DNA of 64,000 bases, taken from Leifsonia sp. fls2-241-R2A-40a. GTDB taxonomy: Bacteria; Actinomycetota; Actinomycetes; Actinomycetales; Microbacteriaceae. Location: assembly GCF_030209575.1 (NCBI RefSeq), contig NZ_JARVRS010000001.1:3286001-3350000 (forward strand), in the 5' to 3' direction. Positions within the stretch are counted from its first letter, which is position 1. Each line of letters starts with the position of its first letter. Below are positions 25,333 through 32,589 of the stretch, one piece after another. Under the pieces are notes generated by a model. It was not told the origin of the DNA, did not search any database, and saw only the letters and a program-made list of their open reading frames with translations. The position numbers and the translations under genes were made by a program.

Positions 25333-26187
25333 ATGCGGCTCCCCCGCCTGCGTCTGATCGCCGCGGCGACCGCCGCTGCGGCGGCGCTCGCGCTGGTCCC
25401 TGCGGCCGCCGTCGCCGAGCCGCCGACCCCGTTCTATCCGGGGTACATCATCAGCGACGACAGCTTCTTCAACCCGGACGCCATGACGGCCGCGCAGATC
25501 CAGGACTTCCTGGACGATCGCACCTGCCGCCCGAAGGACGACTCGCCCTGCCTTGCGGACTTCCGGATGGACTCGCCCGCGCAGCCCGTGTCGAAAGAGC
25601 GCTGCGCGGCGATGCCGTCCCGGAAGCACGAGCGCGCGAGCAGCATCATCGCCCGCGTGGCGAAGGCCTGCACGATCAGCCCGCGCGTCCTGCTGGTGCT
25701 GCTGCAGAAGGAGCAGTCGCTGCTGACCGCGCCCAGCGCATCCGGTTACCAGCGGGCCACCGGCTACGCGTGCCCCGACACGGCCGCCTGCGACGCACGG
25801 TACTTCGGCTTCTTCAACCAGGTCTACCGGGCCGCGTGGCAGTTCCGCGAGTACACGGTGCACCCCGGCGACTGGCGGTACAAGGTCGGCGCGAACCGCA
25901 TCCAGTACCACCCGGATGCGACCTGCGGCGCGAGCACGGTGACGATCCTCAACCAGGCGACGGCGAACCTGTACAACTACACGCCGTACCAGCCGAACGA
26001 CGACACCCTGAGAGCACCCAAGGGTCCGGGCGGATCGTGCTCCGCGTACGGCAATCTCAACTTCTCTCGGCTCTACACCGCCTGGTTCGGGACGCCGCTC
26101 GCGGTCCGGTACACCGGGTTCGTCGACGGGTGCATGGTCTACCAGTCGGGCTTCGGGTGCCCGGAGCCGACGCCGCTGAAGCCCTGA
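25333..26187 (+). CDS. Secreted hemagglutinin-like protein
   Basis: A 284-residue exported protein with a cleavable signal (MRLPRLRLIAAATAAAAALA to about residue 30). It resembles actinobacterial proteins annotated as hemagglutinin, often found as the N-terminal part of larger secreted proteins: YIISDDSFFNPDAMTAAQIQ, RVLLVLLQKEQSLLT and YFGFFNQVYRAAWQFREY are typical. Eight or more cysteines (for example in TCRPKDDSPCLADF and ACPDTAACDARYFG) suggest disulfide bonds outside the cell. The LQKEQ stretch recalls the catalytic Glu region of lysozyme-like folds, but I cannot assign an activity. It lies 7 nt after the FKBP lipoprotein gene. Confidence 0.7.
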   Translation: MRLPRLRLIAAATAAAAALALVPAAAVAEPPTPFYPGYIISDDSFFNPDAMTAAQIQDFLDDRTCRPKDDSPCLADFRMDSPAQPVSKERCAAMPSRKHERASSIIARVAKACTISPRVLLVLLQKEQSLLTAPSASGYQRATGYACPDTAACDARYFGFFNQVYRAAWQFREYTVHPGDWRYKVGANRIQYHPDATCGASTVTILNQATANLYNYTPYQPNDDTLRAPKGPGGSCSAYGNLNFSRLYTAWFGTPLAVRYTGFVDGCMVYQSGFGCPEPTPLKP

Positions 26188-26243
26188 GGTCCACGGCGCG
26201 GCATCCCGCCGTGTCCATGCCGATACCGGCATGCGTTTCCGCC

Positions 26244-26249
26244 TACCCT
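26244..26249 (+). promoter_or_regulatory. -10 element of plsC (leaderless)
   Basis: TACCCT lies 3 nt before an ATG and 6 nt before the adjoining in-frame GTG, as at proS. Confidence 0.45.
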
Positions 26250-26252
26250 CGT

Positions 26253-27014
26253 ATGGTGAGCATCGACGAGCCCGACGATGGTGCCGCCGAGGCGAAGAGG
26301 CCCGGCGCACTGTACTTCCTCGGCCGCGTCCTCATGGCGCCGCTGCTGAAGCTGGTCTACCGCCCCCATGTGATCGGCAGGCGTAACGTGCCGAAGCACG
26401 GCAAGGTGATCCTCGCCAGCAATCACCTGTCGTTCATCGACTCCATCGTCATCCCGATGACCGCGCCGCGGCGCGTCCAGTTCCTGGCGAAGTCCAGCTA
26501 CTTCGAGGGCACCGGGCTCAAGGGAGCAGTCTCCCGGGGGTTCTTCACCGCCATCGGCGCGGTGGGTGTGAAGCGTGGGGCCGGTGCCGCAGCCCAGGAG
26601 GCGCTGGACCAGTCGCGCAAGATCGTCGACTCCGGCGCGGCCTTCGCCCTGTACCCGGAGGGGACGCGGTCGCTCGACGGCCGTCTCTACAAGGGACGGA
26701 CCGGGATCGGCTGGCTCGCGCTGACGACCGGCGCCGTCGTCGTCCCGGTCGGACTGGTCGGCACCGACCAGATGCAGCCGGTCGGCGCGCGCTTCCCGAA
26801 GCCGCACCGCATCACGGTGACCTTCGGCGAGCCGCTCGACCTGTCGCACTTCGGACCGCCCGAGTCGGGGCGCGCCCGGCGTCAGGCGACGGATGCGATC
26901 ATGGCGGCCATCCACGACCTCACCGGTCAGGAGCTCGCAGGCGTCTACAACGAGACCCCGCCGGCGAACGCCGTGGAGCGCGTGAAGCGGGCCTTCCGCC
27001 CCGAGCGGCTCTGA
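26253..27014 (+). CDS. plsC: 1-acylglycerol-3-phosphate O-acyltransferase family protein
   Basis: A 253-residue membrane-associated acyltransferase that would make phosphatidic acid from lysophosphatidic acid. The catalytic NHx4D box is NHLSFIDS (residues about 55-62) and the substrate motif is YPEGTRS (about 133-139). The hydrophobic start of block I (FLGRVLMAPLLKLVY) suggests membrane contact. The start is the ATG at 26253 or the next codon GTG at 26256, which is 6 nt from TACCCT. It converges on the CGNR gene with an 18-nt gap. The acyl acceptor cannot be told from the sequence. Confidence 0.88.
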   Translation: MVSIDEPDDGAAEAKRPGALYFLGRVLMAPLLKLVYRPHVIGRRNVPKHGKVILASNHLSFIDSIVIPMTAPRRVQFLAKSSYFEGTGLKGAVSRGFFTAIGAVGVKRGAGAAAQEALDQSRKIVDSGAAFALYPEGTRSLDGRLYKGRTGIGWLALTTGAVVVPVGLVGTDQMQPVGARFPKPHRITVTFGEPLDLSHFGPPESGRARRQATDAIMAAIHDLTGQELAGVYNETPPANAVERVKRAFRPERL

Positions 27015-27032
27015 GTTCAGGCGGCGCGGAGC

Positions 27033-27503
27033 TCAGGCTTCACGCGGCTTGGCGCGGAAGGTGCGGGCCTTCTGGCGGTTCCCGCAGACCTCCATGCTGC
27101 ACCACTGGCGTGAGCCGTTGCGGGAGGCGTCGTAGAACGCCCAGCGGCAATCTTCTCCCCCGCACAGTTTCACGCGGCCGAGCTTGCCCTGAAGGCTGAG
27201 GACTACAGCGCTCGCGACGGCGGCGTCGGCGGCCGTGCGGGCGCCGAGCCCGACGCTTCCGGGGCCGGCCGTGACCGGTAGCTCTACGGGAGGGAGCGGC
27301 CGCACCTCGCCGTCGACGATCGCGCGCAGGGCGTCGCGCGCCTGGACGGTCGTGGCTCGGTCACCCGGCTCGACACCGTGCTCACCCGCCCAGCGGCGGT
27401 GGCCTTCGTCGTCGGCGAGCTGGTCGACGTCGTCCTCGACGTCGAGCGTGTTCAGGAAGTCGACCAGCAGGTCGGCTCCGAGCTCGGGCTCATTCGTACG
27501 CAT
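27033..27503 (-). CDS. CGNR zinc-finger protein (ABATE domain), likely regulator
   Basis: A 156-residue protein of the actinobacterial DUF1470/CGNR family. The C-terminal finger has VKLCGGEDCRWAFYD and WCSMEVCGNRQKARTFR, that is Cys-Cys pairs followed by the diagnostic CGNR. The N-terminal part (about 1-105) is the ABATE domain, thought to bind a small ligand. Such proteins are treated as ligand-responsive transcription regulators, but targets are unknown. TACAAT lies 6 nt before the ATG at 27503. Inverted and direct GTAAC repeats between this gene and the divergent small gene could be its operator. Confidence 0.85.
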   Translation of the reverse strand: MRTNEPELGADLLVDFLNTLDVEDDVDQLADDEGHRRWAGEHGVEPGDRATTVQARDALRAIVDGEVRPLPPVELPVTAGPGSVGLGARTAADAAVASAVVLSLQGKLGRVKLCGGEDCRWAFYDASRNGSRQWCSMEVCGNRQKARTFRAKPREA

Positions 27504-27509
27504 GTAACC

Positions 27510-27515
27510 ATTGTA
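27510..27515 (-). promoter_or_regulatory. -10 element of the CGNR gene (leaderless)
   Basis: TACAAT on the minus strand, the closest match to the TATAAT consensus in the window, 6 nt before the ATG. Confidence 0.6.
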
Positions 27516-27532
27516 ACCCGATAGCAAGTTAC
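27513..27532. promoter_or_regulatory. GTAAC-N10-GTTAC inverted repeat
   Basis: GTAAC at 27513-27517 and GTTAC at 27528-27532 face each other, and another GTAACC occurs at 27504-27509. It overlaps the CGNR promoter, so it is a candidate autoregulatory site. Confidence 0.35.
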
Positions 27533-27570
27533 GGTAGCGTCTAACCAGTCAAAGCAGATAGGTGGTTATC

Positions 27571-27798
27571 ATGCATCCGCTCTTCTTCTGGTCCATCTCG
27601 GTCAGCGACGCGCTCGAGCGCGAACGGGAGGCGGCCGTCCTGCGGGCGCAGCGCGACTCCGGCGTCGAGCAGCCCCCGCCGCTGACGCGGGATGAGCGGT
27701 GGCGCGCCGCCATCCAGCGCTGGGCTGCTGCCGAGCCGCAGCAGACCGCTGCGCCCGCGCCCACCGCATCCACGGCCCCTCGCCTCGGCTGCGCCTGA
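27571..27798 (+). CDS. Small hypothetical protein, 75 residues
   Basis: Not recognised. The N-terminus MHPLFFWSISVSDALERERE is hydrophobic and then acidic/basic; the middle contains TRDERWRAAIQRW and the C-terminus is Ala/Pro-rich (low complexity). The ATG has AGGTGG 5 nt upstream, and TAGCGT at 27535-27540 is a possible -10 about 30 nt away, so this one is not leaderless. It is divergent from the CGNR gene and may share its regulation. It is probably a real gene, given the ribosome site and codon use, but the function is unknown. Confidence 0.55.
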   Translation: MHPLFFWSISVSDALEREREAAVLRAQRDSGVEQPPPLTRDERWRAAIQRWAAAEPQQTAAPAPTASTAPRLGCA

Positions 27799-27841
27799 CC
27801 TCGCTTGCGCCTGGCGCCGCGGCTCCCCCGCCGAACGACGG

Positions 27842-28315
27842 TCAGGCGAGGGTGAGCAGCTCCGGTGCGTGGTGGACCGGGAAGTTCACGCTCGAGGCGA
27901 TGAAGCACTTCTCGGAGGCCGGCTTGTGGAGGGATGCGGCGAGCTCGCGCTGACCGGGATCGGCGATCGTCACGCGCGGGTGGAGCGTCACCTCGGTGAA
28001 GTGTCCGCCCCCGTCGCGGGTCTGGACCATCGTCCCGGTGGCCGCATCCGTGTAGCCGACGACCACGACGCCGGCGTGCGCGGCCTCGGCCAGGTAGCTG
28101 AGCATGTGGCACTCCGCGAGGGCCGCGAGCAGCAGCTCCTCCGGGTTCCAGCGGTCGCGGTCGCCGAAGAACGGCCGGTCGGCCGAGCCCTCGATGGGCT
28201 GCTTGTCGGGAGCGCTGATCACGAGGTCGCGCCCGTAGTCCTTGTAGCCGCTGGTGCCCGTCCCACGGTTGCCGGTCCACTGCAGGTCGATCGCGTACGC
28301 GTGCTCGAGCTTCAT
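27842..28315 (-). CDS. OsmC/Ohr-family peroxidase-like protein
   Basis: A 157-residue OsmC-type thiol peroxidase that would reduce organic hydroperoxides. The two reactive cysteines lie in ALAECHML (about residue 71) and SEKCFIAS (about 135), the spacing of the family. The sequence WNPEELLLAALAEC matches the conserved helix. The ATG follows GAGAAT by 6 nt and is divergent from gabT copy 2, so the two promoters overlap within 31 nt. The electron donor is unknown. Confidence 0.88.
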   Translation of the reverse strand: MKLEHAYAIDLQWTGNRGTGTSGYKDYGRDLVISAPDKQPIEGSADRPFFGDRDRWNPEELLLAALAECHMLSYLAEAAHAGVVVVGYTDAATGTMVQTRDGGGHFTEVTLHPRVTIADPGQRELAASLHKPASEKCFIASSVNFPVHHAPELLTLA

Positions 28316-28321
28316 GCTCCG

Positions 28322-28327
28322 ATTCTC
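28322..28327 (-). promoter_or_regulatory. -10 element of the osmC-like gene (leaderless)
   Basis: GAGAAT on the minus strand, 6 nt before the ATG. TAGACT of the divergent gabT lies 11 nt further (28338-28343, plus strand). Confidence 0.35.
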
Positions 28328-28346
28328 GCACCGCCGCTAGACTCAA

Positions 28347-29714
28347 ATGACCATGACTGACACCGTGAGCACCCCCGCGCCCGTCTACTCCGTTCCACAA
28401 GAACGCCGTATCGTCACGGCCATCCCCGGCCCCAAGTCGCAGGAGCTGCACGAGCGGCGCCTGGCCGTCGTGCCGACCGGCGTCTCGTCGGCGCTGCCCG
28501 TCTACATCGCGCGCGCCAACGGCGCGATCCTCGTGGACGTGGACGGCAACCAGTTCGTCGACTTCGGCGCCGGCATCGGCGTGACCACGGTCGGCCACAC
28601 CGAGGCCGCGGTCGTCGAGGCCGCTGCGGGCCAGCTGCAGGACGTCATCCACACGCTGTTCACGATCACGCCGTACGAGGAGTACGTCCGGGTCGCCGAG
28701 CTGCTCGGCCAGCACACGCCGGGCGACCACGCCAAGAAGACTGTGCTCGTCAACTCGGGTGCAGAGGCGGTCGAGAACGGCGTCAAGATCGCCCGCAAGT
28801 ACACGGGTCGCCGCGCCGTCGCCGTGCTCGACCACGCGTACCACGGCCGCACGAACCTCACGATGGCCATGAACTACAAGGCCATGCCGTACGCGACCGG
28901 CTTCGGCCCGTTCGCCGGCGACGTCTACCACGCGCCCAACTCGTACCCGTACCGCGACGGGCTGACCGGCGCCGAGGCGGCCGCGCGCACCATCGCGTAC
29001 CTCGAGAAGGTCGTCGGCGCGTCCGACCTGGCGTGCCTCGTCGCCGAGCCGATCCAGGGCGAGGGCGGCTTCATCGTCCCGGCCGAGGGCTACCTCGCCG
29101 CGCTGCAGGAGTGGTGCACGGCCAACGGGGTCGTGTTCATCGCCGACGAGATCCAGAGCGGGATGGCGCGCACCGGCGCCCTCTACGCGAGCGAGCACTT
29201 CGGGGTCGTCCCCGACCTGGTGCTCAGCGCCAAGGGCATCGCGGGCGGTCTCCCCCTCGCCGCGGTCACCGGCCGCGCCGAGATCATGGACTCCGCTCAG
29301 CCCGGCGGCCTCGGCGGAACGTTCGGCGGCAACCCGGTCGCCGCGGCGGCCGCGATCGCCGTGTTCGAGACCATCGAGCGCAACGACCTGCTCGCGCAGG
29401 CGCGCCGCATCGAGAACGCCCTGAAGCCTGCGCTCGAGAAGCTGCAGGAGAAGTACGACATCATCGGCGACGTGCGGGGCATCGGCGCGATGATCGCCGT
29501 CGAGCTCGTGAAGCCGGGTACCGCGCAGAACACGAAGGAGCCCAACCCGGAGGCGGTCAACGCGATCGTCGCCGCGGCCGCCCAGCAGGGCATCCTCTTC
29601 CTGAACGCCGGCACCTGGGGCAACGTGCTCCGCTTCCTGCCGAGCCTCGCCGTGTCCGACGAGCTCATCGCGGACGCCGTGTCGGTGATCGACGACGCCA
29701 TCGCCGCACTGTGA
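28347..29714 (+). CDS. gabT: 4-aminobutyrate aminotransferase (GabT), second copy
   Basis: A 455-residue class III aminotransferase, a close paralogue of the gene at 22923. It shares NSGAEAVENGVKIARKYTGRRA, VFIADEIQSGMARTGA and the PLP lysine in SAKGIAGGLPLAAV, along with the N-terminal IPGPKSQELHERR. It starts at one of two ATGs (28347 or 28353) just after the hexamer TAGACT. The stop overlaps the GTG of the asparaginase gene, so the pair is one operon that would yield glutamate and aspartate from amine and amide nitrogen. It may use GABA, 5-aminovalerate or a beta-amino acid. Confidence 0.9.
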   Translation: MTMTDTVSTPAPVYSVPQERRIVTAIPGPKSQELHERRLAVVPTGVSSALPVYIARANGAILVDVDGNQFVDFGAGIGVTTVGHTEAAVVEAAAGQLQDVIHTLFTITPYEEYVRVAELLGQHTPGDHAKKTVLVNSGAEAVENGVKIARKYTGRRAVAVLDHAYHGRTNLTMAMNYKAMPYATGFGPFAGDVYHAPNSYPYRDGLTGAEAAARTIAYLEKVVGASDLACLVAEPIQGEGGFIVPAEGYLAALQEWCTANGVVFIADEIQSGMARTGALYASEHFGVVPDLVLSAKGIAGGLPLAAVTGRAEIMDSAQPGGLGGTFGGNPVAAAAAIAVFETIERNDLLAQARRIENALKPALEKLQEKYDIIGDVRGIGAMIAVELVKPGTAQNTKEPNPEAVNAIVAAAAQQGILFLNAGTWGNVLRFLPSLAVSDELIADAVSVIDDAIAAL

Positions 29715-30721
29715 CCCCGCAGAACGACGTGACCGCTGAGGTCTTCTCGGTCGACGACTCCGTCGAGCTCGCCGTCGTCGAGCGCAGCGGCTTCATCGAG
29801 TCGCGGCACGCCGGCTCGGCCATCGTCCTCGGTGCCGACGGCACCGTCGTGCGCAGCCTCGGCGCGCCGGACAAGCCGATTTTCCCGCGATCCAGCATGA
29901 AGCCGTTCCAGGCGGTCGCCGTGATGGGTGCGGGTGTGCCGCTCGCGGGGGCGAGCGCCGTGCTCGCCACCGCCAGCCACGCCGGCACGCCGGCGCACCT
30001 CTCGGTGGTGCGCAAGCTGCTGGCGCAGGCGCAGGTGACCGAGGACGCGCTGCACTGCCCGCCCGACTGGCCGCTCGACACGGCCGCACGCGACGACCTC
30101 GTCCGCGCGGGCGAGCACAAGCATCCCGTGTACATGAACTGCTCGGGCAAGCACGCCGCCATGCTGCTGGCGTGCCGCGTGAACGGCTGGCCGATCGACA
30201 GCTACCTCGACCCGACGCATCCGGTGCAGCAGCACATCCGCGACACGGTCGAGCGGCTCACGGGCGAGAAGGTCGTCGCGACCGGAGTCGACGGATGCGG
30301 CGCGCCCGTCCACGCCATGTCCCTGCTGGCCCTCGCCCGCGGCATCCAGCGGATCACGACCGCCTCGGACGGCTCGCCGTTCGCGCTGTTCCGCAACGCG
30401 GCGCTGCTGAAGAACGCGGTGCTCGCCGACGGCTGGGCGATCGACGGCCCCGGCCGCGCGAACACGGTCGTCATCGACGAGCTGGGCGTCTTCGCCAAGG
30501 GCGGCGCCGAAGGCGCCATGGTCATGTCGGCGCCGGACGGCACCACCGTCACCCTCAAGGTGCTCGACGGCAGCCTCCGCGCGGCCTCGATCGTCGCCCT
30601 GCGCCTGCTGGCCGACGCCGGTGCGCTCGCGCACGACGACGTCGACCGCGTCGCTCCGCTGCTCGACCTGGCCGTCCTCGGCCGCGGCGCGCCCGTGGGA
30701 GCCATCCGCGCCTCCTACTGA
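29711..30721 (+). CDS. L-asparaginase II (AnsA/rhizobial type)
   Basis: A 336-residue asparaginase of the Rhizobium-type family (Asparaginase_II), which hydrolyses asparagine to aspartate and ammonia and is unrelated to the E. coli enzymes. Family features are the start VVERSGFIESRHAGSAIV, the block PRSSMKPFQAVA (Ser-x-x-Lys), ASHAGTPAH, and YMNCSGKHAAM with the cysteine and lysine seen in characterised members, then GVDGCGAPV. The GTG start overlaps the gabT stop by 4 nt. A strong hairpin terminator follows 13 nt downstream. Confidence 0.9.
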   Translation: MTPQNDVTAEVFSVDDSVELAVVERSGFIESRHAGSAIVLGADGTVVRSLGAPDKPIFPRSSMKPFQAVAVMGAGVPLAGASAVLATASHAGTPAHLSVVRKLLAQAQVTEDALHCPPDWPLDTAARDDLVRAGEHKHPVYMNCSGKHAAMLLACRVNGWPIDSYLDPTHPVQQHIRDTVERLTGEKVVATGVDGCGAPVHAMSLLALARGIQRITTASDGSPFALFRNAALLKNAVLADGWAIDGPGRANTVVIDELGVFAKGGAEGAMVMSAPDGTTVTLKVLDGSLRAASIVALRLLADAGALAHDDVDRVAPLLDLAVLGRGAPVGAIRASY

Positions 30722-30733
30722 CCGGCCCGCGAG

Positions 30734-30783
30734 CACAGGAAAAACGCTCCGGATCCACCCGGATCCGGAGCGTTTTTCCTGTG
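30734..30783. terminator. Bidirectional intrinsic terminator (asparaginase / potC)
   Basis: Two perfectly complementary 23-base arms (30734-30756 and 30761-30783) enclose a loop ACCC. The stem contains AAAAA on one side and TTTTT on the other, so it works for both convergent genes. Its outer left arm matches the right arm of the terminator at 36527-36580. Confidence 0.9.
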
Positions 30784-30793
30784 ATCGGCGGCC

Positions 30794-31672
30794 CTACTGC
30801 CGGGCGAGACGCTTCGCGCGGGCGGCGGCGGTCAGCTGCGAGATCAGTACCACGAGGATCGTCAGGATGAAGACGGCCGAGGCGATCACATTGGCCTGCG
30901 CCGGGATGCCGCGGGAGGCCGCGATGTAGATGTACATCGGGAACGTCGTCACGGCTCCTGCGTTGAAGTTCGTGATGATGAAGTCGTCGAAGCTCAGTGA
31001 GAACGACAGCAGCGCCGCCGACAGGATGCCCGGCAGCAGGAGCGGGAACGTGATGCGCCAGAAGACGGCATTCGGCGAGCCGTACAGGTCGCGCCCCGCC
31101 TCCTCGAGGGCCGGGTCGAGCGACGCGACGCGCGCCTTCACCGTCACCACGACGAAGCTGATGCAGAACATGACATGGGCGATGATGATCGTCCCGAAGC
31201 CCTTGTTCACGCCGAGGCTCAGGAACTGTGCCGCGAGTCCCGCGCCGAGCACGACCTCCGGGCTCGCCATCGGCAGGAACAGCAGGAGGCTGGTCTGCGA
31301 CCGGAAGCGGAACCGGTAGCGCATCAGCGCGATGGCGATCATCGTGCCGAGCACCGTCGCGATCACGGTGGAGATGAGTCCGATGATGATGCTCGCCATG
31401 AACGCGTCGCAGATGCCCGCCGCGTCGCACACGTTCGTCCAGTTGCGGAGGGTGAATCCGCGCCACGCGATGTTGTTCTTGATCGCGTCGTTGAACGAGA
31501 ACACGAACGTGTAGACGATCGGGATGAGCAGGAACGCCAGCGCGAGGAACGCGTAGACGCCGAGCCCGAGGCCCTTGAAGCGCGGTCGTCCGGAACGCAC
31601 CGAGCGCGGCGACGGGTTCGCCGGACTCGTCGGGACCGTCGCGGACGTCGGGGAGGTGGTCGAGGACGTCAC
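30794..31672 (-). CDS. potC: Polyamine-type ABC transporter permease (PotC-like)
   Basis: A 292-residue permease of the spermidine/putrescine importer type. After a Ser/Thr/Pro-rich N-terminus (residues 1-30) come six membrane helices, with the ATPase contact loop EEAGRDLYGSPNAVFWRITFPLLLPGILSA near residue 190. The GTG start overlaps the potB stop (GTGA). It is last in the operon potD-potA-potB-potC and ends at the strong terminator. The substrate could be putrescine, spermidine, cadaverine or another amine. Confidence 0.85.
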   Translation of the reverse strand: MTSSTTSPTSATVPTSPANPSPRSVRSGRPRFKGLGLGVYAFLALAFLLIPIVYTFVFSFNDAIKNNIAWRGFTLRNWTNVCDAAGICDAFMASIIIGLISTVIATVLGTMIAIALMRYRFRFRSQTSLLLFLPMASPEVVLGAGLAAQFLSLGVNKGFGTIIIAHVMFCISFVVVTVKARVASLDPALEEAGRDLYGSPNAVFWRITFPLLLPGILSAALLSFSLSFDDFIITNFNAGAVTTFPMYIYIAASRGIPAQANVIASAVFILTILVVLISQLTAAARAKRLARQ

Positions 31673-32589
31673 AGCAGCTCCTCCGTTCCGCTCCGGCGCA
31701 CGTAGGCGCCGACGATCACCAGGATGACCGCCATCAGCACGACCGACATGGCGGCGGCCGTCGGATAGTTCTGCAGCACCAGGAAGTTGCTCTCGATGAC
31801 GTTTCCGATCATCGAGGTGTCGGCGGCGCCGAGGAAGTCCTGCGACGCGTTGATGTAGTCGCCCGCCGCCGGGATGAAGGTCAGCAGTGTCCCGGACACG
31901 ATGCCCGGCATCGACAGCGGGATGGTCACCTTGCGGAAGGTGGTCCACGGGCTCGCGTAGAGGTCCTGTCCCGCCTCCAGCAGCCGCGTGTCCAGCCGCT
32001 CCAGCGTGGAGTACAGCGGGAGGCACATGAACGGGATGAAGTTGTACGTGAGGCCGAAGATCACCGAGAACGGCGTGCCGGTGATGTGGGCGTCGGGCGG
32101 CAGGATGGACACCGCCTTGAGCGAGCTGGCGATCCAGCCGTCGTCGCTCAGGATGGCCTTCCACGCCAGCGTCCGCAGCAGGAAGCTGATGAAGAACGGA
32201 GCGATGACGAGGGTCATCAGCAGGTTCTGGGCGAGCGGCCGTCCCCGCATCTTCACACCGATGAAGTAGGCCAGCGGGTAGCTGATCACCAGCGCCGCCG
32301 CGGTCGCGATGAGGGCGTAGGCGAACGAGCGGAGGATCTGCGGCCAGTACTCGGCGAGCGAGTCGGTGTAGGTGCTCCACTGGAACGCGGTCTGGTACTG
32401 CCCGATGTCTCCATCCACCACCGGAGCCTGGAACGACGTGATGATCAGCGAGACCAGCGGGGTGAGGAAGAACAGGACGAGGTAGAGCACGCCGGGCAGG
32501 AGCAGCACGAGCGCGATGCCGCTCTTGCGGCGGACAGCAGGCTCCTGGTCCTGGGTCGGCGGTGCCCCCGTGAATGCGGCGAGGGCCAT
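31669..32589 (-). CDS. potB: Polyamine-type ABC transporter permease (PotB-like)
   Basis: A 306-residue permease. The first helix (GIALVLLLPGVLYLVLFFLTPLVSLII, residues 24-50) is followed by an extracellular loop and five more helices. The contact loop is EAGQDLYASPWTTFRKVTIPLSMPGIVSGTL. Its ATG directly abuts the stop of the ATPase gene without a gap. Sequence and size agree with PotB rather than with iron or sulphate permeases, which share the architecture. Confidence 0.85.
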   Translation of the reverse strand: MALAAFTGAPPTQDQEPAVRRKSGIALVLLLPGVLYLVLFFLTPLVSLIITSFQAPVVDGDIGQYQTAFQWSTYTDSLAEYWPQILRSFAYALIATAAALVISYPLAYFIGVKMRGRPLAQNLLMTLVIAPFFISFLLRTLAWKAILSDDGWIASSLKAVSILPPDAHITGTPFSVIFGLTYNFIPFMCLPLYSTLERLDTRLLEAGQDLYASPWTTFRKVTIPLSMPGIVSGTLLTFIPAAGDYINASQDFLGAADTSMIGNVIESNFLVLQNYPTAAAMSVVLMAVILVIVGAYVRRSGTEELL

